Source: Lepeophtheirus salmonis
Lineage: Eukaryota > Arthropoda > Copepoda > Siphonostomatoida > Caligidae
Reading direction: 5' to 3'
DNA length: 64,000 bases
Assembly: GCF_016086655.4 (NCBI RefSeq)
Contig: NC_052140.2
Coordinates: forward strand, 15,066,001 to 15,130,000
Below are positions 33,943 to 45,249 of the stretch, one piece after another. Both the position numbers and the translations under genes were made by a program. Every line of letters begins with the position of its first letter. The first letter of the stretch is position 1. The notes beneath the pieces are model-generated. The model was not told where the DNA came from. It ran no database searches and was given only the letters and a program-made list of their open reading frames with translations.

Positions 33943-34310
33943 TGTCTTCCGAATATTAACACCACGCGGTCATTATTGTATGTCTCTATTAAACTAGAGA
34001 ATGTCATTGATGTTAACAGAATTCATGGTATTCCTTAATTTTAAATTGGTACACTTTGTTCAAATCAGATCATTTTTAAGACCTATATATTTTGGGTAAA
34101 GGAAATGTGGCTTCCGTATCTGAGCATCTATATGTAGGATGTTTCTGAGAGAGTGTCCAAATAAAAAAATACAAATAATACTGTTGACTTTTTGCAGGGT
34201 TCAATTCTCGAGGCAGTGGCTAACATGAACAAAAGAGTTTCCCATCAATGTTGGAGGCTGTGGTTGAGGCTGGAGGGGGTTGGCTAGAGTGATTGACTTT
34301 TACAAGTAAG
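33943..34310 (+). pseudogene. Tc1-like transposase, internally deleted (family T-A, copy 3)
   Basis: The 5' part (gagatgtcttccgaatatta) aligns with cagatgtcctccgaataaga at 16274, and both are preceded by gtttataaaagtg. Downstream, SILEAVANMNK matches ASILEALDNNS of the 16.3-kb copy, and EMWLPYLSIYM parallels its PPTYPDLN block in decayed form. The middle is deleted, as at 16.3 kb. Extensively broken. Confidence 0.6.
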
Positions 34311-35055
34311 AGAAAAAGATTACAGAATGGTTAGTTGTACCATACAACATAATTGAGCACCTTCCACATTAATATCTAATACATTTTAAATATGAATTAG
34401 TTGATCATAGGAATAATTTATGTTTATTCTATGATTGAATAAGAAAACATCGATGGATGAACTATTACGTATTTATGAATCCATATATCATCTGTAAGAT
34501 ATGTGCCAATCTTTCGAATTGATTGTACTTTACTTTAATCTAATTTGAAAACTTAAATTATACATGGACACTTTAAATTATGTACCTATTTAGAAAATCA
34601 TGAATAAACTCTATGCAAGTAAAATAAGGTAATTAGAAATCATTTTTGTAAAGCAAAATGATGAAAAGTTTAAAGTTTAATTCCTTCTCTGTTTAAAAAG
34701 TTAAAGAAAGTAACCCAAAATTCTAATTCATGAATAACTGCTTCTTACAGATTCAATTGAGAAAATCTAGCAAAAAATAATTCATTCAATAAAAAGAGGT
34801 TAACTAAGCAATTTACTTAATAGTACTATTAGTAATCTGTTAGTTTCATACAACTATAATCTTATAAGGAAGAATTTGCCTAATTTTTTTTTCTTGCTAA
34901 ATTCTACATATGCTATGGGGTTCATCTTACAGCATGTACTTAGAGCGCATGCGCAAGTAGCACGTTGTTTTTTGTTTTGGAGTCTGGCCAAAAATGTTTG
35001 ACATCAGTTTAAAAAAATAACATCGATAAATAAAGTATTTATTCCACATTTGTGA
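34310..35055. other. A/T-rich stretch without recognised gene
   Basis: Nothing readable apart from the palindromic-looking gcgcatgcgc at 34946-34955. Confidence 0.55.
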
Positions 35056-35057
35056 AA

Positions 35058-35275
35058 ATGGCAGAGTGCCCTTGTTGCAATCCGCGGCGGACGAGACAAA
35101 ATTGAGTTTGCAAACTTTTTAAACCTAAATAAATCCATTATCTGGAGAATCAGGAATAAACTAGAAGAGTTTGAAATTGATTATGAATCAAAACAATGCA
35201 TACTGATCACAAGATGAGATCTGACTACCAGAGGGATCAGGATTTCATTGCAAATGAGTTTTACAGCCCTGATTT
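35058..35275 (+). pseudogene. Tc1-like transposase, N-terminal fragment
   Basis: Starts MAECPCC at an ATG at 35058. After a frameshift it reads FANFLNLNKSIIWRIRNKLE and EFEIDYES, a clear helix-turn-helix. Then HKMRSDYQRDQDFIANEF, in another frame, resembles the linker between the two DNA-binding helices. The cysteine-bearing start (xxCPCC) is, as far as I recall, characteristic of a transposase group abundant in sea lice. The sequence then ends in unreadable DNA; no catalytic part. Confidence 0.65.
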
Positions 35276-35279
35276 ACAC

Positions 35280-36440
35280 CAAAATTTAGGGTTTTTCTAG
35301 TTTAGCTGTAAAGATATTTACGGATTTTGAGCTTTTTTCAGTGTTTTTTTTTTTTTTAAAGAAAAGTTGAGAGACGATGCAAATAATAAAGAATATCATA
35401 CTCTTCTTTATTACAGATTCATACTCCAGAGGGCATGGATGAATGCTACTATTCATAAGCACGCGTGATGCAATGAAAAGTCTAATTGTAGTATTTCATT
35501 AGAAGAGTATGCTTTTTTATATTCATGTTAAGTGTATATTATTTAAAGCTTTAATACATAAAATTACATACATATGTACTTTTTAAGAAAATCTATTACA
35601 TTAACAAGGCCCTTCGTTCCCAATAATAACGATAACAATAATAATAATAAATAAAATAATAATGAAGAATAAACCAAATCTATTCTGAAGTCAGATACAA
35701 AATCAAATTTATCTTTTACCTAGTTTTTTTCGATTGTATTTTCATGTGTTTGATTAGCTTTTAAATACCTTGTTATATGTACAGGGTGACGTCTTGAAAT
35801 TCACCCCTGTGGTTGTGATATGTTCAAGCCATTTATAATTGGTACACATAATTGAAAAGGATGTTTTTTGATATACTAAACTTTAGGCTTTTGATGCATG
35901 TGTAGTTTCCTTTATTCAATGTCGAGATAAAGAAGAAAGACTGCATTTGGAAAATAATCATTGATTTATTCTAGGCCTTTTTATCATTATTTAAAGAGCA
36001 AATCGGAGTTGGAAGCCTCAAATTAATGAAAAACATCACTCAAAGATGTGAAAGAAGAATTAACAGAGACTGCGGGAGGAAAATAAAATCCATGAATGGA
36101 TGATTTGGTATTATAAAAGATTGAAGTCGACTTACACGGGATCAAAGAAAACTATTTGAATAAAAAGCTATGTTTGTTGACAGAAAAGTTCCCCATTCCC
36201 CATTTTATAAACAATCCAAAAACTATCTGTTGAAAAAATCTGGTTAACCCTCATACCCAGATTATTATTCAAGACATGTCTAGTTTACAGCCTCAATATT
36301 AACATACTCAAAACTTTTATTGAGCATAAATATGAGTTCATTAAATAGGACCAAATTATAGGGTTATGTTCGAGTATCCGCTCCAAAATAGACAAATCTG
36401 TTTTGACTAGAGAGTCAAAGTTTGAATAATTACTCTTCAT
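35280..36440. other. stretch without a recognised gene
   Basis: At 35779 the sequence TACAGGGTGACGTCTTGAAA looks like a transposon end, and an A/G-rich stretch at 35990-36180 could be decayed coding sequence. I could not match either to a family or find the other end. Confidence 0.35.
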
Positions 36441-36447
36441 TAATAGC

Positions 36448-37415
36448 ATGGGCTGAAAAGTCCCAGGTTTTTACAAAAAAAGAACGTGTTTTTGTTCAAA
36501 ATTGCCTTTATTCATCAATCTCCATCATGAGCAACACAATCATTTTAGAAACGCTCTTACAATCAAAATCTACTTTTATAAAACGCTCTATATTTAGCTC
36601 GAAATATTCCTCAATTTCAAAAATAAACTCTTCATTGGACCTACATTTTGTATCTGTAAGCATTTTTTTAGTTCTGCAAACAACCAGTAGTCGCTGTGAC
36701 CAAATCTGGAGAGTAAAGTTGATGTAGAACAATTCATGTAGTTTTGCCATTTGTTTTGATTGATTTGTAACAAGGCGCGTTATCCTGGTGAAATATCACT
36801 TTCGTCCTCTTCAAATGGAGCCATTTTTCCTTAATTTTGTCCTATAAACGCTATGTAATATTTACTAAAAATATTATTTTCCTTCTACAGGTATTCTACG
36901 AATATTATGCCATAAATATCCCAAAATACCGAACCCATAACTTACTAGCTGATTGTTGTGCTTTTGGGTGCTTTTTTAAGAGGTTTGCCAGTTTCGTTCC
37001 ACTCGGATCATGGTTGTTTTGATTCAGGATTGAAGGGATGGATCTATTTTTTATTCATTTTCACAAACATAAGTCCGGTTTGTTACGTTTAAACATGGCA
37101 AATACTGCTTCAAATCATCAGTACGTTATTGTTTCTGTTCAACAGTGCGTATTTGCAGCAACCAATTTGTAGAGAGCTATATCATGAACAAATACTGAAG
37201 CAATATAACGTTGATTTGATATCTTTATGATGTCAACTACATCAATCACGCAACTTCACTTACTGATCATTCAAAACGGTGCCTCCTCATTTCTTCTACT
37301 TTCTTCATCATTGGTGTCTCTACGACCACGTTTGAAGTCCGCAAACAAACGTTTAATTGATGTTTCTGATAGAGCAGCCTCCAGATAACACTTTATAAGC
37401 CATTTTATTTCTTGA
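36448..37415 (-). pseudogene. mariner transposase, nearly full length, broken
   Basis: Read leftwards on the minus strand from about 37415: IKWLIKCYLEAALSETSIKR then LFADFKRGRRDTNDEE (N-terminal helix-turn-helix and linker), a decayed middle, FHQDNAPCYKSIKT at about 36792-36751 (second catalytic Asp), then SPDLVTA and, after a shift, SDYWLFAELKKC (third Asp in the SPDLAPSDYWLF block), and a C-terminal part near CRSNEEFIFEIEEYFEL. Many stops and shifts. The left border, gggctgaaaagtcccaggtt, resembles a mariner terminal repeat. The right end is not visible past 37420, so the element is truncated there or abuts other sequence. The frames at 36422-36727 (plus) and 36508-36750 (minus) lie within it. 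Confidence 0.8.
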
Positions 37416-37424
37416 ACGTTTGAG

Positions 37425-37569
37425 GCCGAAAAAGTTGGTCAAGGATTCAAAACGATTAAATTTCGGTCCAAATGAGACTAAATCAGAGGGGAAAATTTGG
37501 TCTTGTACCGAGCCTCAATATTTATCATTAGATTTTAATGAAAAGAGGGAAATTTTAAAGCGTCACCCT
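37425..37569 (+). other. possible protein-coding exon
   Basis: An open stretch reading PKKLVKDSKRLNFGPNETKS then GKIWSCTEPQYLSLDFNEKR and ILKRHP ends exactly at a strong splice-donor-like sequence, CCT|GTAAGTAG. It is preceded by a pyrimidine-rich tract and a possible acceptor (tttatttcttgaacgtttgag). Composition is less repetitive than the surroundings. I recognise no domain and no partner exon was found. It directly abuts the mariner copy at 36448-37415. It could be chance. Confidence 0.25.
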
Positions 37570-37571
37570 GT

Positions 37572-38080
37572 AAGTAGCCTCTTCTTTTCCTTCTTGTTAC
37601 TGTTTCCTTCATTTCGTTCTAATAAATAATTTTCAAGGAAATAAAATGAAGATAGAGAAGGAAAGACCTTCAAGGTATCTAGAGGGTTATTAGTTTCATC
37701 ATACATCTAGTACAATTTCTTAACCTAAAAATAAAATAAAATAAAAACTCTAAAAGATTTATTTTTATCTACATCTTCAAATGAAATAATCATAAATATT
37801 CAGATATTACAGGTAAAATCAGATTGAAACTCAAAAAGCTTCTTTAGACTACATTACATATAAGTATGTATGTATATACAGATAGATATGTGTACATGTT
37901 TACCTTATAAATATCCATTTATATTTGCAGATATCTAAAACGGCGCACGTGCCTTGGACAACATTGAATTTAAAAGTTAAGATAGATTCATTGAGTCCAT
38001 GAAGTTTTTTTTATATGTTCGAAAATCATTTGTATATGTGTATAAAACAGGCTTGAATCCGTTTAGACTTTTTTCATTTA
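37572..38080. other. A/T-rich stretch without recognised gene
   Basis: Nothing readable. Confidence 0.55.
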
Positions 38081-38081
38081 G

Positions 38082-38325
38082 CCATTCATTTATACAAAAT
38101 TTATGTTCATCCGTTTGCTTCAACAAAATTTTTGTTTATCCGTTTATTACTAACAAATTTTTGTTCATCTGTTCATTTCAACCAAATGACCGTTCATCCA
38201 TTCATTCCCACAATATTTTTGTTAAACCGTGTATTTCTAACAAAATTACCATCATTTCTGGAAAATTTCTGTTCATTTTTACAAATTTCAGTTCATCCGT
38301 TCAGTTCTACAATATTTTCGTTCAT
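38082..38325. repeat. 29-bp tandem repeat (minisatellite)
   Basis: Six successive 29-bp units start at 38082, 38111, 38140, 38169, 38198 and 38227. After one irregular 41-bp piece, another 29-bp unit starts at 38297. Units read approximately CCGTTCATTTCTAACAAATT followed by TTTGTTCAT. Individual units differ at several positions, so the array is old. The 137-codon (37999-38412) and 79-codon (38132-38371) frames over it are by-products of the repeat. A period of 29, not divisible by 3, shifts frame at every unit and argues against coding. Confidence 0.9.
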
Positions 38326-38329
38326 CTAT

Positions 38330-38770
38330 CATCTTTTTTTATTAGTTTATCTGCTCATTTTTTCAAACTAAAACCATGGCCACGTGATCAAATCTTGGCC
38401 AAATTTATTTGACTACAAAAAAAACTTTTTCCCTACTTCAAAATGTACGTTTTGAAGTACCACAAATGAAGTCACTGGATTGTTTTTGCTTTCCCTTATA
38501 ACGTTTATCTGTTAAATTCAACTGAAAGAGTGAATTAATTGTTGTGTTGCTAGTTATAAAGTAATTCATGATACCTCAGCGCTCATAGCAGACAAAAATT
38601 ATTTTTGTATGTAAAAAATTTGGACATGAACTGACCATGTAGTTCTAGTTTCTTTATTTTTTTAAGCTTTGGTCTTGGGTTGAATTAACAACGCTAATTT
38701 TCTGCTCAATTCATATCCTACTATGATATATTGTCATTATTATCAAAAATCTTCCATTATTTTAATATAA
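38330..38770. other. stretch without recognised gene
   Basis: Nothing readable. Confidence 0.55.
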
Positions 38771-38775
38771 TATAG

Positions 38776-39147
38776 TTCGATACTATCGTGGTACCGGGGT
38801 ACACACGCATTTTAGGTAGTACTATAATAAACAGTTATTGAAATCAATAATTGCCACTCCACTACGTCATAAAAAAAAGTGGCCCACCAATGTCGTAATC
38901 CCTCAATTTAATGATTTATCATAAAGAAAATTGCCTATCATAAAAAGCAAGAATAATAAGTTTTTTTATATGTAATACTTCCAATTTTAAGCTGCCCCCT
39001 ATCCAAAACTAAAAATTATGCCGAACGAATCCGTAAGTCCTTGTCAATTGCGTTTAATAACATTTTTATTCGAACAACTAACAAAAATTACAGCAAAATC
39101 GATAATTTTTTTAGTACAAGAACCCGTACGAAAATATTGGTATCGAA
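38776..39147. mobile_element. candidate miniature inverted-repeat element
   Basis: Left end TTCGATACTATCGTGGTACC and right end (minus strand) TTCGATACCAATATTTTCGT. The first 8 bases are identical, with weaker similarity after that. The element is about 372 bp with no coding frame. Similar GGTAC/GATAC-containing sequence occurs near 33.05-33.79 kb. No target duplication was confirmed. Confidence 0.45.
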
Positions 39148-39149
39148 AC

Positions 39150-42100
39150 ACAACACAAATTTATGAAACAATGTCAAAGGAACCAATATAAATATGATAT
39201 ATTTGATAGAATATAAGGGACTGTATTTTCAGGATGACACACCGTCCTCTTTTCCCGGGACATGTCACCGTTTTCCATTTTTTTAAATTTATAAATTCAT
39301 GAAATGTCCGTAAAGTCGACAATTATTCAACTTAAAATAAAAGTCGAATTAGAGGAAAGGAAAGTACAAAATGAATTTTGTTAAAGTTAAAACATACAGG
39401 ATCTTAAATATACAATATTTAATAATTATTTAATAATATTCCACCAACCCTTAAAAATATCAAACAATGTATACTTTTTTTAGGAAATCAAAATATAGTC
39501 ACTTCACGCATAACTCGACCCTTTTTCGATACATTAATTCAATCACATAACAACCTTACAATAGAAAAAAAATAATGCCCCAAATCAGTAAGTAATTAAA
39601 TAATTATGTCACATTCTTACTAGCTGTTGAACTATTATATATATTGTAATAAGAATATATTAACTACTTAACAAGATTTAATTTGATTTGATGGTACTAA
39701 TAATCATGCTGGTAACTTTACCAACATGAAAATGTTATTGGGGTTTCTCAGCTGCTATTTTTCCCTAAGTTTGGAGTAAACTCTTATTCAATCAACACAA
39801 ATTAATTCTACTAATTAGCCCTGCATCCCTTGGGACTAATAATAGTAGAAGTGACAAACAACCAAATAATGTCAAAGGATGTTTTCTTTCTCCTATTGAA
39901 AGAAAGATTGAGAGATTAATAAACTAGATTGACTAAGAAGTATCATTATTAGGGAAATCAAAAAGTTCTAATTTGCTTTTTTTTTAATGTGAAAAGGTCC
40001 GAAATGATTTTTATATTTTAAGAAAAAACTAATAAATTAATGATTTTTCTATAAAAAAGGTCATTTATGTCTTTTATTAAAAAAAAAGTTCTAAAAAACA
40101 AATGTCAAAGTCAAAAATGCTTTAGTTTTAAAGCTCCAATATTTGTTTCTTATAACAGGATTTTTGTATTAATAAAACGTCATCAAACTATAAAAATCGT
40201 ATTCCCGAATATATTTGTATTGAATTACTTACAATTGTAGTTTCCCCCCTCCAAAGCTCCAATTTGTTATGTCTATGCGCATTTAAAGCTTTTTTACGCA
40301 CTTGTAAAATGAAAACAAATGAGAAAACAGATTTTTCTTATACGCAATTTATAAACAATATGGGTGGATTATTTATTTAAATATTGTCGTAAATATATAC
40401 ATATTACTTTATTAATTAATATACTATATCATTAACTTAAAGTCATTATTTATATAAATTAACTTGAAAATATGTAATACCGTTTTGAGTTAATAATGCG
40501 TAGAGTCCTCCATTTTAAATCATACAAGAGTCAACTCCTGAAAAAGAATCAAAACAATACTTTTTTTCCAATCCTCGACTGAAAAAAAGGAAAAGAAAAA
40601 TTTGAAAAAAAACAACGACAATATTGTAGCGAGTCTTTGTATTTTCCTTGTAACCAACTGTTAATTAGTTAATTAAATAATAGTTATTAAGTACTATCTA
40701 GGTACATGGAATTAATAATCTTATCAATAACTGAGTATTAAATGACACGAATTCTAAACAAATGCCTATGATTGATACATATAAATTAATATAAAAACCC
40801 TAATTTATTGCTTTACATTTTTAAGTTTAGAATACATAGGAATTAGATATTTTAAATTATAGGATATCCATACATGAAAATATAAATGTGATATGGGTAG
40901 AAATGAGTAGTTTTATGTGTTGTAATGCAATTTTTGAGATTAAACTTTTAGGATGTTTGAATCTTGAACCCAGAAAAGTTGCAAAGTAAATCTCAGTTAA
41001 AGTGGTTTTCAATACAACACAATTTATATTCATTCATGGGGTGTTAAAAACCATCTGATGGTCATTTTACAATAGAAACAGAGCCTATGAACTATGTATT
41101 TTATATAGGCCCTTAAATGAACAATTCCCTATAATAATCAAAGCACAAACCCATCATCCGACTCAAAGAATTAAGTATGCCAGGAATTCAATAAAGAATA
41201 GAATAGATATACTTACATATATAGTTTATACCTATTCAACAGAGGTAGATATTCTATTAGCATTTTTTTTTTTTTTGCAAACAATTCTTAATTAAAATAA
41301 AATAGCAATTAATATGATAGTTTATGTACATGGGCACATTAGTATATCTTTTTATTGAATTGACTTGGAATGTATGATGGGATATCGAATAGGGATCAAA
41401 GAGGTATCATTGCCATATCTAAGGGTGCAATTTTTGTTGAAAAAAAAAATGTATTTAACCCATTACAGGCGATAATTATTCATGACAGTTGGAAATTATC
41501 TAGGGTTAAATTTGATCTATTTATGATTTAAATAAAAGAATTATTTAATTCTTTAAAAGTTCTCAAAATAATTCTTAGGAACCCGTTCAGAGCTAGTTAG
41601 TTAATTATATTTATTTATTTTGTTTTATAAAAAAATCAACTTATTTGCGAAAAGTCAAACTTTATCTCCAGAGCCACGGAATCTAGTCTGATAAGAATTA
41701 AACATAATCCTTACGTGCGTCACACAAAATTCAGAACAACTTTTATTTTCTGACTAAAGTCTGTATCTGTCTTCGTTTTTGAAATAAATGCTTCTATATC
41801 ATTGTTTTTCTAAGCGGGGCGTACATCACACACACAAAAAAACATAAATTATTTAAAACTATGTATAGGGTTCATATATGTTCATTTTGTATTTACATCA
41901 AAAAAATTTAAAGAAAAAATATCATAATTACATGAATAATTGTAATGATTATAGAACCAATATGGATGTTACCAAATATCGTACCATCACTTCACAAATT
42001 TTGTCTTTACCCTTCACATTGGACCTAGTTACGTCTTAATTTAGAGATAGAACAGATATAGTGGAGGCCATTATCTCCTCTCAAACTTTCCCTAGCTGTT

Positions 42101-42815
42101 TTTCTTAAAAAATAGATGGAGACTGAATCAATAAGATGCAGAATTTATTAAACAGTTAGATATATATTTGTTTTAACTCTCAGGAGTCACAAGGGTTGAA
42201 CAGCGGAAGCACTTTAGACCAGTTAAGTATAGGCCACCACCCTTTTCTTCATCTAATTTTCCCTCCATAGACAGCTGTTATTGGATCAACTCCTCCTATG
42301 CCCTTGTTAAATTTAAAAACTCATATAATGAAACAGTGGAAGATTGTAAGCGTGACTACGTCAAAAAAAAACATTAACAAATACTGGTAAGTCATTTTTT
42401 CGGCAACTCTAATTATATGTATTTAGTTTTAAATTCAAAGACATTCCAAACAACAAAAAACTGGGTAGCGAAAAACTGCTTAAGATTTACTTCCCTAACA
42501 ATAAGACAAATAGTTTACTCAATCCCACATCCTGCCATTTTTTTTACTTTTATTTTTTTAGCTTTGTGGTGTGTCAACATACAAACAATCTTAAACAAAA
42601 ATGGAGAAAAAGACAAAATTCCTATTAATATTTACATACTGACCAGTATTTTATGGACATATTTGCGTCAATTATAGACTATGTGTTCAAACTTGTGGGA
42701 CAATTTATTATACCCAATTATTTTAGCTATAGTTTAAAACCTTTATTTGATTTAGGAGACTTATATTGGGCCCGACATGGGCAATATAGTTTAAATAAAA
42801 TCTGTTAATTTGTCA
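39150..42815. other. long A/T-rich stretch without recognised gene
   Basis: The largest feature-poor block of the first two thirds of the window. I see short A/T tracts and one G/C-richer motif (gtcctcttttcccgggacat, 39244-39263), but no protein, RNA, repeat end or tandem array. The 86-codon frame at 42417-42677 has no recognisable motif. Confidence 0.55.
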
Positions 42816-42819
42816 TTAC

Positions 42820-43095
42820 TTCCGCAAGGAAGTTGAACAGAGGTTATGTTTTTGCTTCTGTATGTTCGTTTTTTAATCACCAGGATTACAGCAAAAGTTA
42901 CACTTTGATATTTATCAAAATTGGAACAAAGATTATATATGGTCACAGTAAAAGGCCATTAAATTTTGAGAGGTCAAGGTAAAACAAAACGTAAAAAATA
43001 CATTATCGATGATAACTTTGAAACAAATTGAGATACATAAACTCAATTTGATTTTTGTGGGGAGGTTTTGCACTCTACCGAGTGCCTATTCTAGT
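42820..43095 (+). repeat. dispersed repeat R5, best copy
   Basis: Begins cttccgcaaggaagttgaac, then agaggttatgtttttgcttc, gattacagcaaaagttac, ttatatatggtcacagtaa, gagaggtcaaggt, aattgagatacataaa, and ends ggaggttttgcactctaccg with agtgcctattctag. It is the plus-orientation homologue of 17095-17378, with the same order and spacing over about 280 bp. Confidence 0.75.
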
Positions 43096-43099
43096 TTTT

Positions 43100-44385
43100 A
43101 AATTATATTATTACCATCAATTTTGGCTACTGTAACCCCGATTTACAGGCCTCATCAAAGGGTTGCTAACATTATTTATGATAGAACTAACGATCCCCGA
43201 AGAGTACAATTATAATCGACAATCGATTTAGATAAAAATTATTCTAACTTGTTTTTATATTGACGGGGCACATATCTATTGGTATTAAAATATATATTAT
43301 TGCAATAAATATGTAGATATATGTAAGTAACTCAACCTCTCCTCCTTTGTACATAAATAATTATATCCATAATTAAGTTTGGAAAAATGTAACCAGATAA
43401 TATGGCTGTATGTATTTATATATTTATTATGTAAGTAGTTAAACCTCCTCTCCCATTCGTATAAAATCCAAGATAAAATGTAAATAGCCAAATATTTTAT
43501 AATGTTTTCTATTTAAAAATCCGACCTCACACAATGAATCGTTTATTTGGTATTTTATAGTATTGCTATTATTATAATCATTATTAGTTAAGTCAAAAAA
43601 AAAAAAAAAAACTTTGTAAAAATTCAATTCCTAGAACATTTTAATGCATACATTTACTTAAAGCTAAGTATTAAGTATCTATACATATTGATTCTTCTGT
43701 CGTTTCTTCTCAAGGTGGACACAAATAACATGTTCATGTCACAAAGAGTTTTTTGAAAAATGTCACACGATGTGATATGTATTGATTCTCCCAACCTTTC
43801 CTCTAGTAATATGAAAAAGAAAAAATACTCAAAATGAGCTACATAGATGTTGGAGTAGGGTTGGATGCGGATAAAAAAGTAAAAAGACTGACAGTTCAGT
43901 TCTAATCAAATTTGATAGTCCTAGGAGCAGTCTCTATGGGTCTTTTATGGTTACTACAGCAGCTGAAATGCCATAGTTACAAATGTTACTTTAACAAGGT
44001 TAGTCAGCTATGATTTTCCGTTCTCACTGAAAATTTACAAGCATAACGAATGACGTCATTAGGACCCAAAAAAAGGAATATAGCAATAGAGAATAACTGA
44101 AAATCCTAAATATAACACTAAAAAATTAGAAAAATGAATTTAAAATATGACATTTTTTTACTTCTTATGATTTTAAGATTCGAATAAACTCAATGACGTC
44201 TCTATAAAGAGAAAACTTAATAAATTTGCCGTATTTGACGTACAATTTTCTTGTTGCTATTTATTACTAATATTACTAATTACGTTAGCGTAATCTCCTT
44301 CAAAAAGACAGGATACCTGAAGCTTATAGCTGGAGGTGGTTGGGCTAGAATGTATGATATACAATGCTTGGAACTAAAACGTGAG
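43100..44385. other. stretch with a short imperfect duplication
   Basis: tatgtaagtaactcaacctc near 43319 recurs as tatgtaagtagttaaacctc near 43430, each followed by a C/T-rich piece, a spacing of about 110 bp. TGACGTCA lies at 44051-44058. No gene seen. Confidence 0.5.
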
Positions 44386-44388
44386 CTC

Positions 44389-44706
44389 TCAAGCCCTAGC
44401 GTTCATGACTATTATCAGAAGGTGGCATGGGGTCCTTGTGTGACCCTTCTCTACCCTCCATATGGTTCTAGAAGCCACAGATAAGTTGTGAGCGAGGCGA
44501 TTCATCGATTTAGTGGTTTCTGTTTTATTCTTCTTCTCCATGCTGGTCAGAAACTCTGGATACCCTTTTAAATTGTGCAATCCACTTCCTGCTTTCCTAA
44601 AGATGCCTTCTCCATCATTTACTATCTTGGCCAACTGAAAACAAGTCTCCTAGATCACTTCACAATGTCTATAATCCTTCCCGCCTCAACTTCAGCATCC
44701 AGGAGA
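44389..44706 (-). pseudogene. Tc1-like transposase, N-terminal domains
   Basis: On the minus strand LLDAEVEAGRIIDIVK, a stop, then SRRLVF gives the first helix-turn-helix. In a shifted frame AKIVNDGEGIFRKAGSGLHN is the glycine/basic linker, and FLTSMEKKNKTETTKSMNRL then AHNLSVASRTI is the second helix-turn-helix (TKSMRxLAxxLxVSxxTI). It continues HTRTPCHLLIIVMNARA, resembling the (Y)xRTPRHLLTxxMKxRR segment before the core. After 44389 the core is not recognisable. The 77-codon plus frame at 44251-44484 is a shadow. One of the better-preserved domains in the window. Confidence 0.75.
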
Positions 44707-44962
44707 TTTGATATGTGCTAACTTTTGGCTTATTGATCACCCATGATGACGAAATGCGTATTACAGTTTGCTTGCTTACACACAATGGACGGTTGAACCA
44801 TAATATCCAAAAATATACATGAGAAAATAGCATAAATTAAGAGTTGACGTCATGTTGTCCAGCACTGTTTGTGAAATGAGTTAAGATACACAAGAATTGG
44901 ATCTTTGATTAAGAGCCCTTATTTGATAAATAAATATATTTTTATTATTTTATTGTGAAAAT

Positions 44963-45245
44963 CTAGGATGTGTTTTTATATAAACTGCGAAAGGCAATCA
45001 AATGAAGCAAATAAACACAAGTCCTACTCCATATCATGCAAGAAAATGAACAGGAATTACTCCGTTTTTGATCCTCAATTCTACTCCGAGTCCAAGAAGG
45101 GCCAACATTTATAACCCTCTTACAAATCTTCATTGTCACTCTCTGTCTTTCATGAGCACATTCACTAGTTATTACTTTATTCATAGATGTAACTCTTCAA
45201 GAATGAAAAAATGATTATAACAGCTTTAAAAGAGAAAAAGAAAAA
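44963..45245 (-). repeat. dispersed repeat R4
   Basis: On the minus strand: aaagctgttataatca, taataactagtgaatgtgct, catgaaagacagagagtgac, cttcttggactcggagtaga, attgaggatcaaaaacggag, taattcctgttc, in R4 order. The 73-codon frame at 44963-45184 runs through it but is not conserved between copies. Confidence 0.75.
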
Positions 45246-45249
45246 AATA

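Noticed and set aside
35779..36300. Possible further Tc1-like element starting TACAGGGTGACGTCTTG
   Set aside because: The end looks plausible, but no transposase motif could be read in any frame and no partner end was found.
38082..38325. CRISPR-like spacing of 29-bp units
   Set aside because: Units are directly adjacent with no unique spacers, and the DNA is eukaryotic in character. It is a minisatellite.
37999..38412. 137-codon plus-strand frame, the longest in the window, with hydrophobic Phe/Ile-rich translation
   Set aside because: It lies on a 29-bp tandem repeat; the frame changes with each unit, and the hydrophobic look comes from T-rich DNA.
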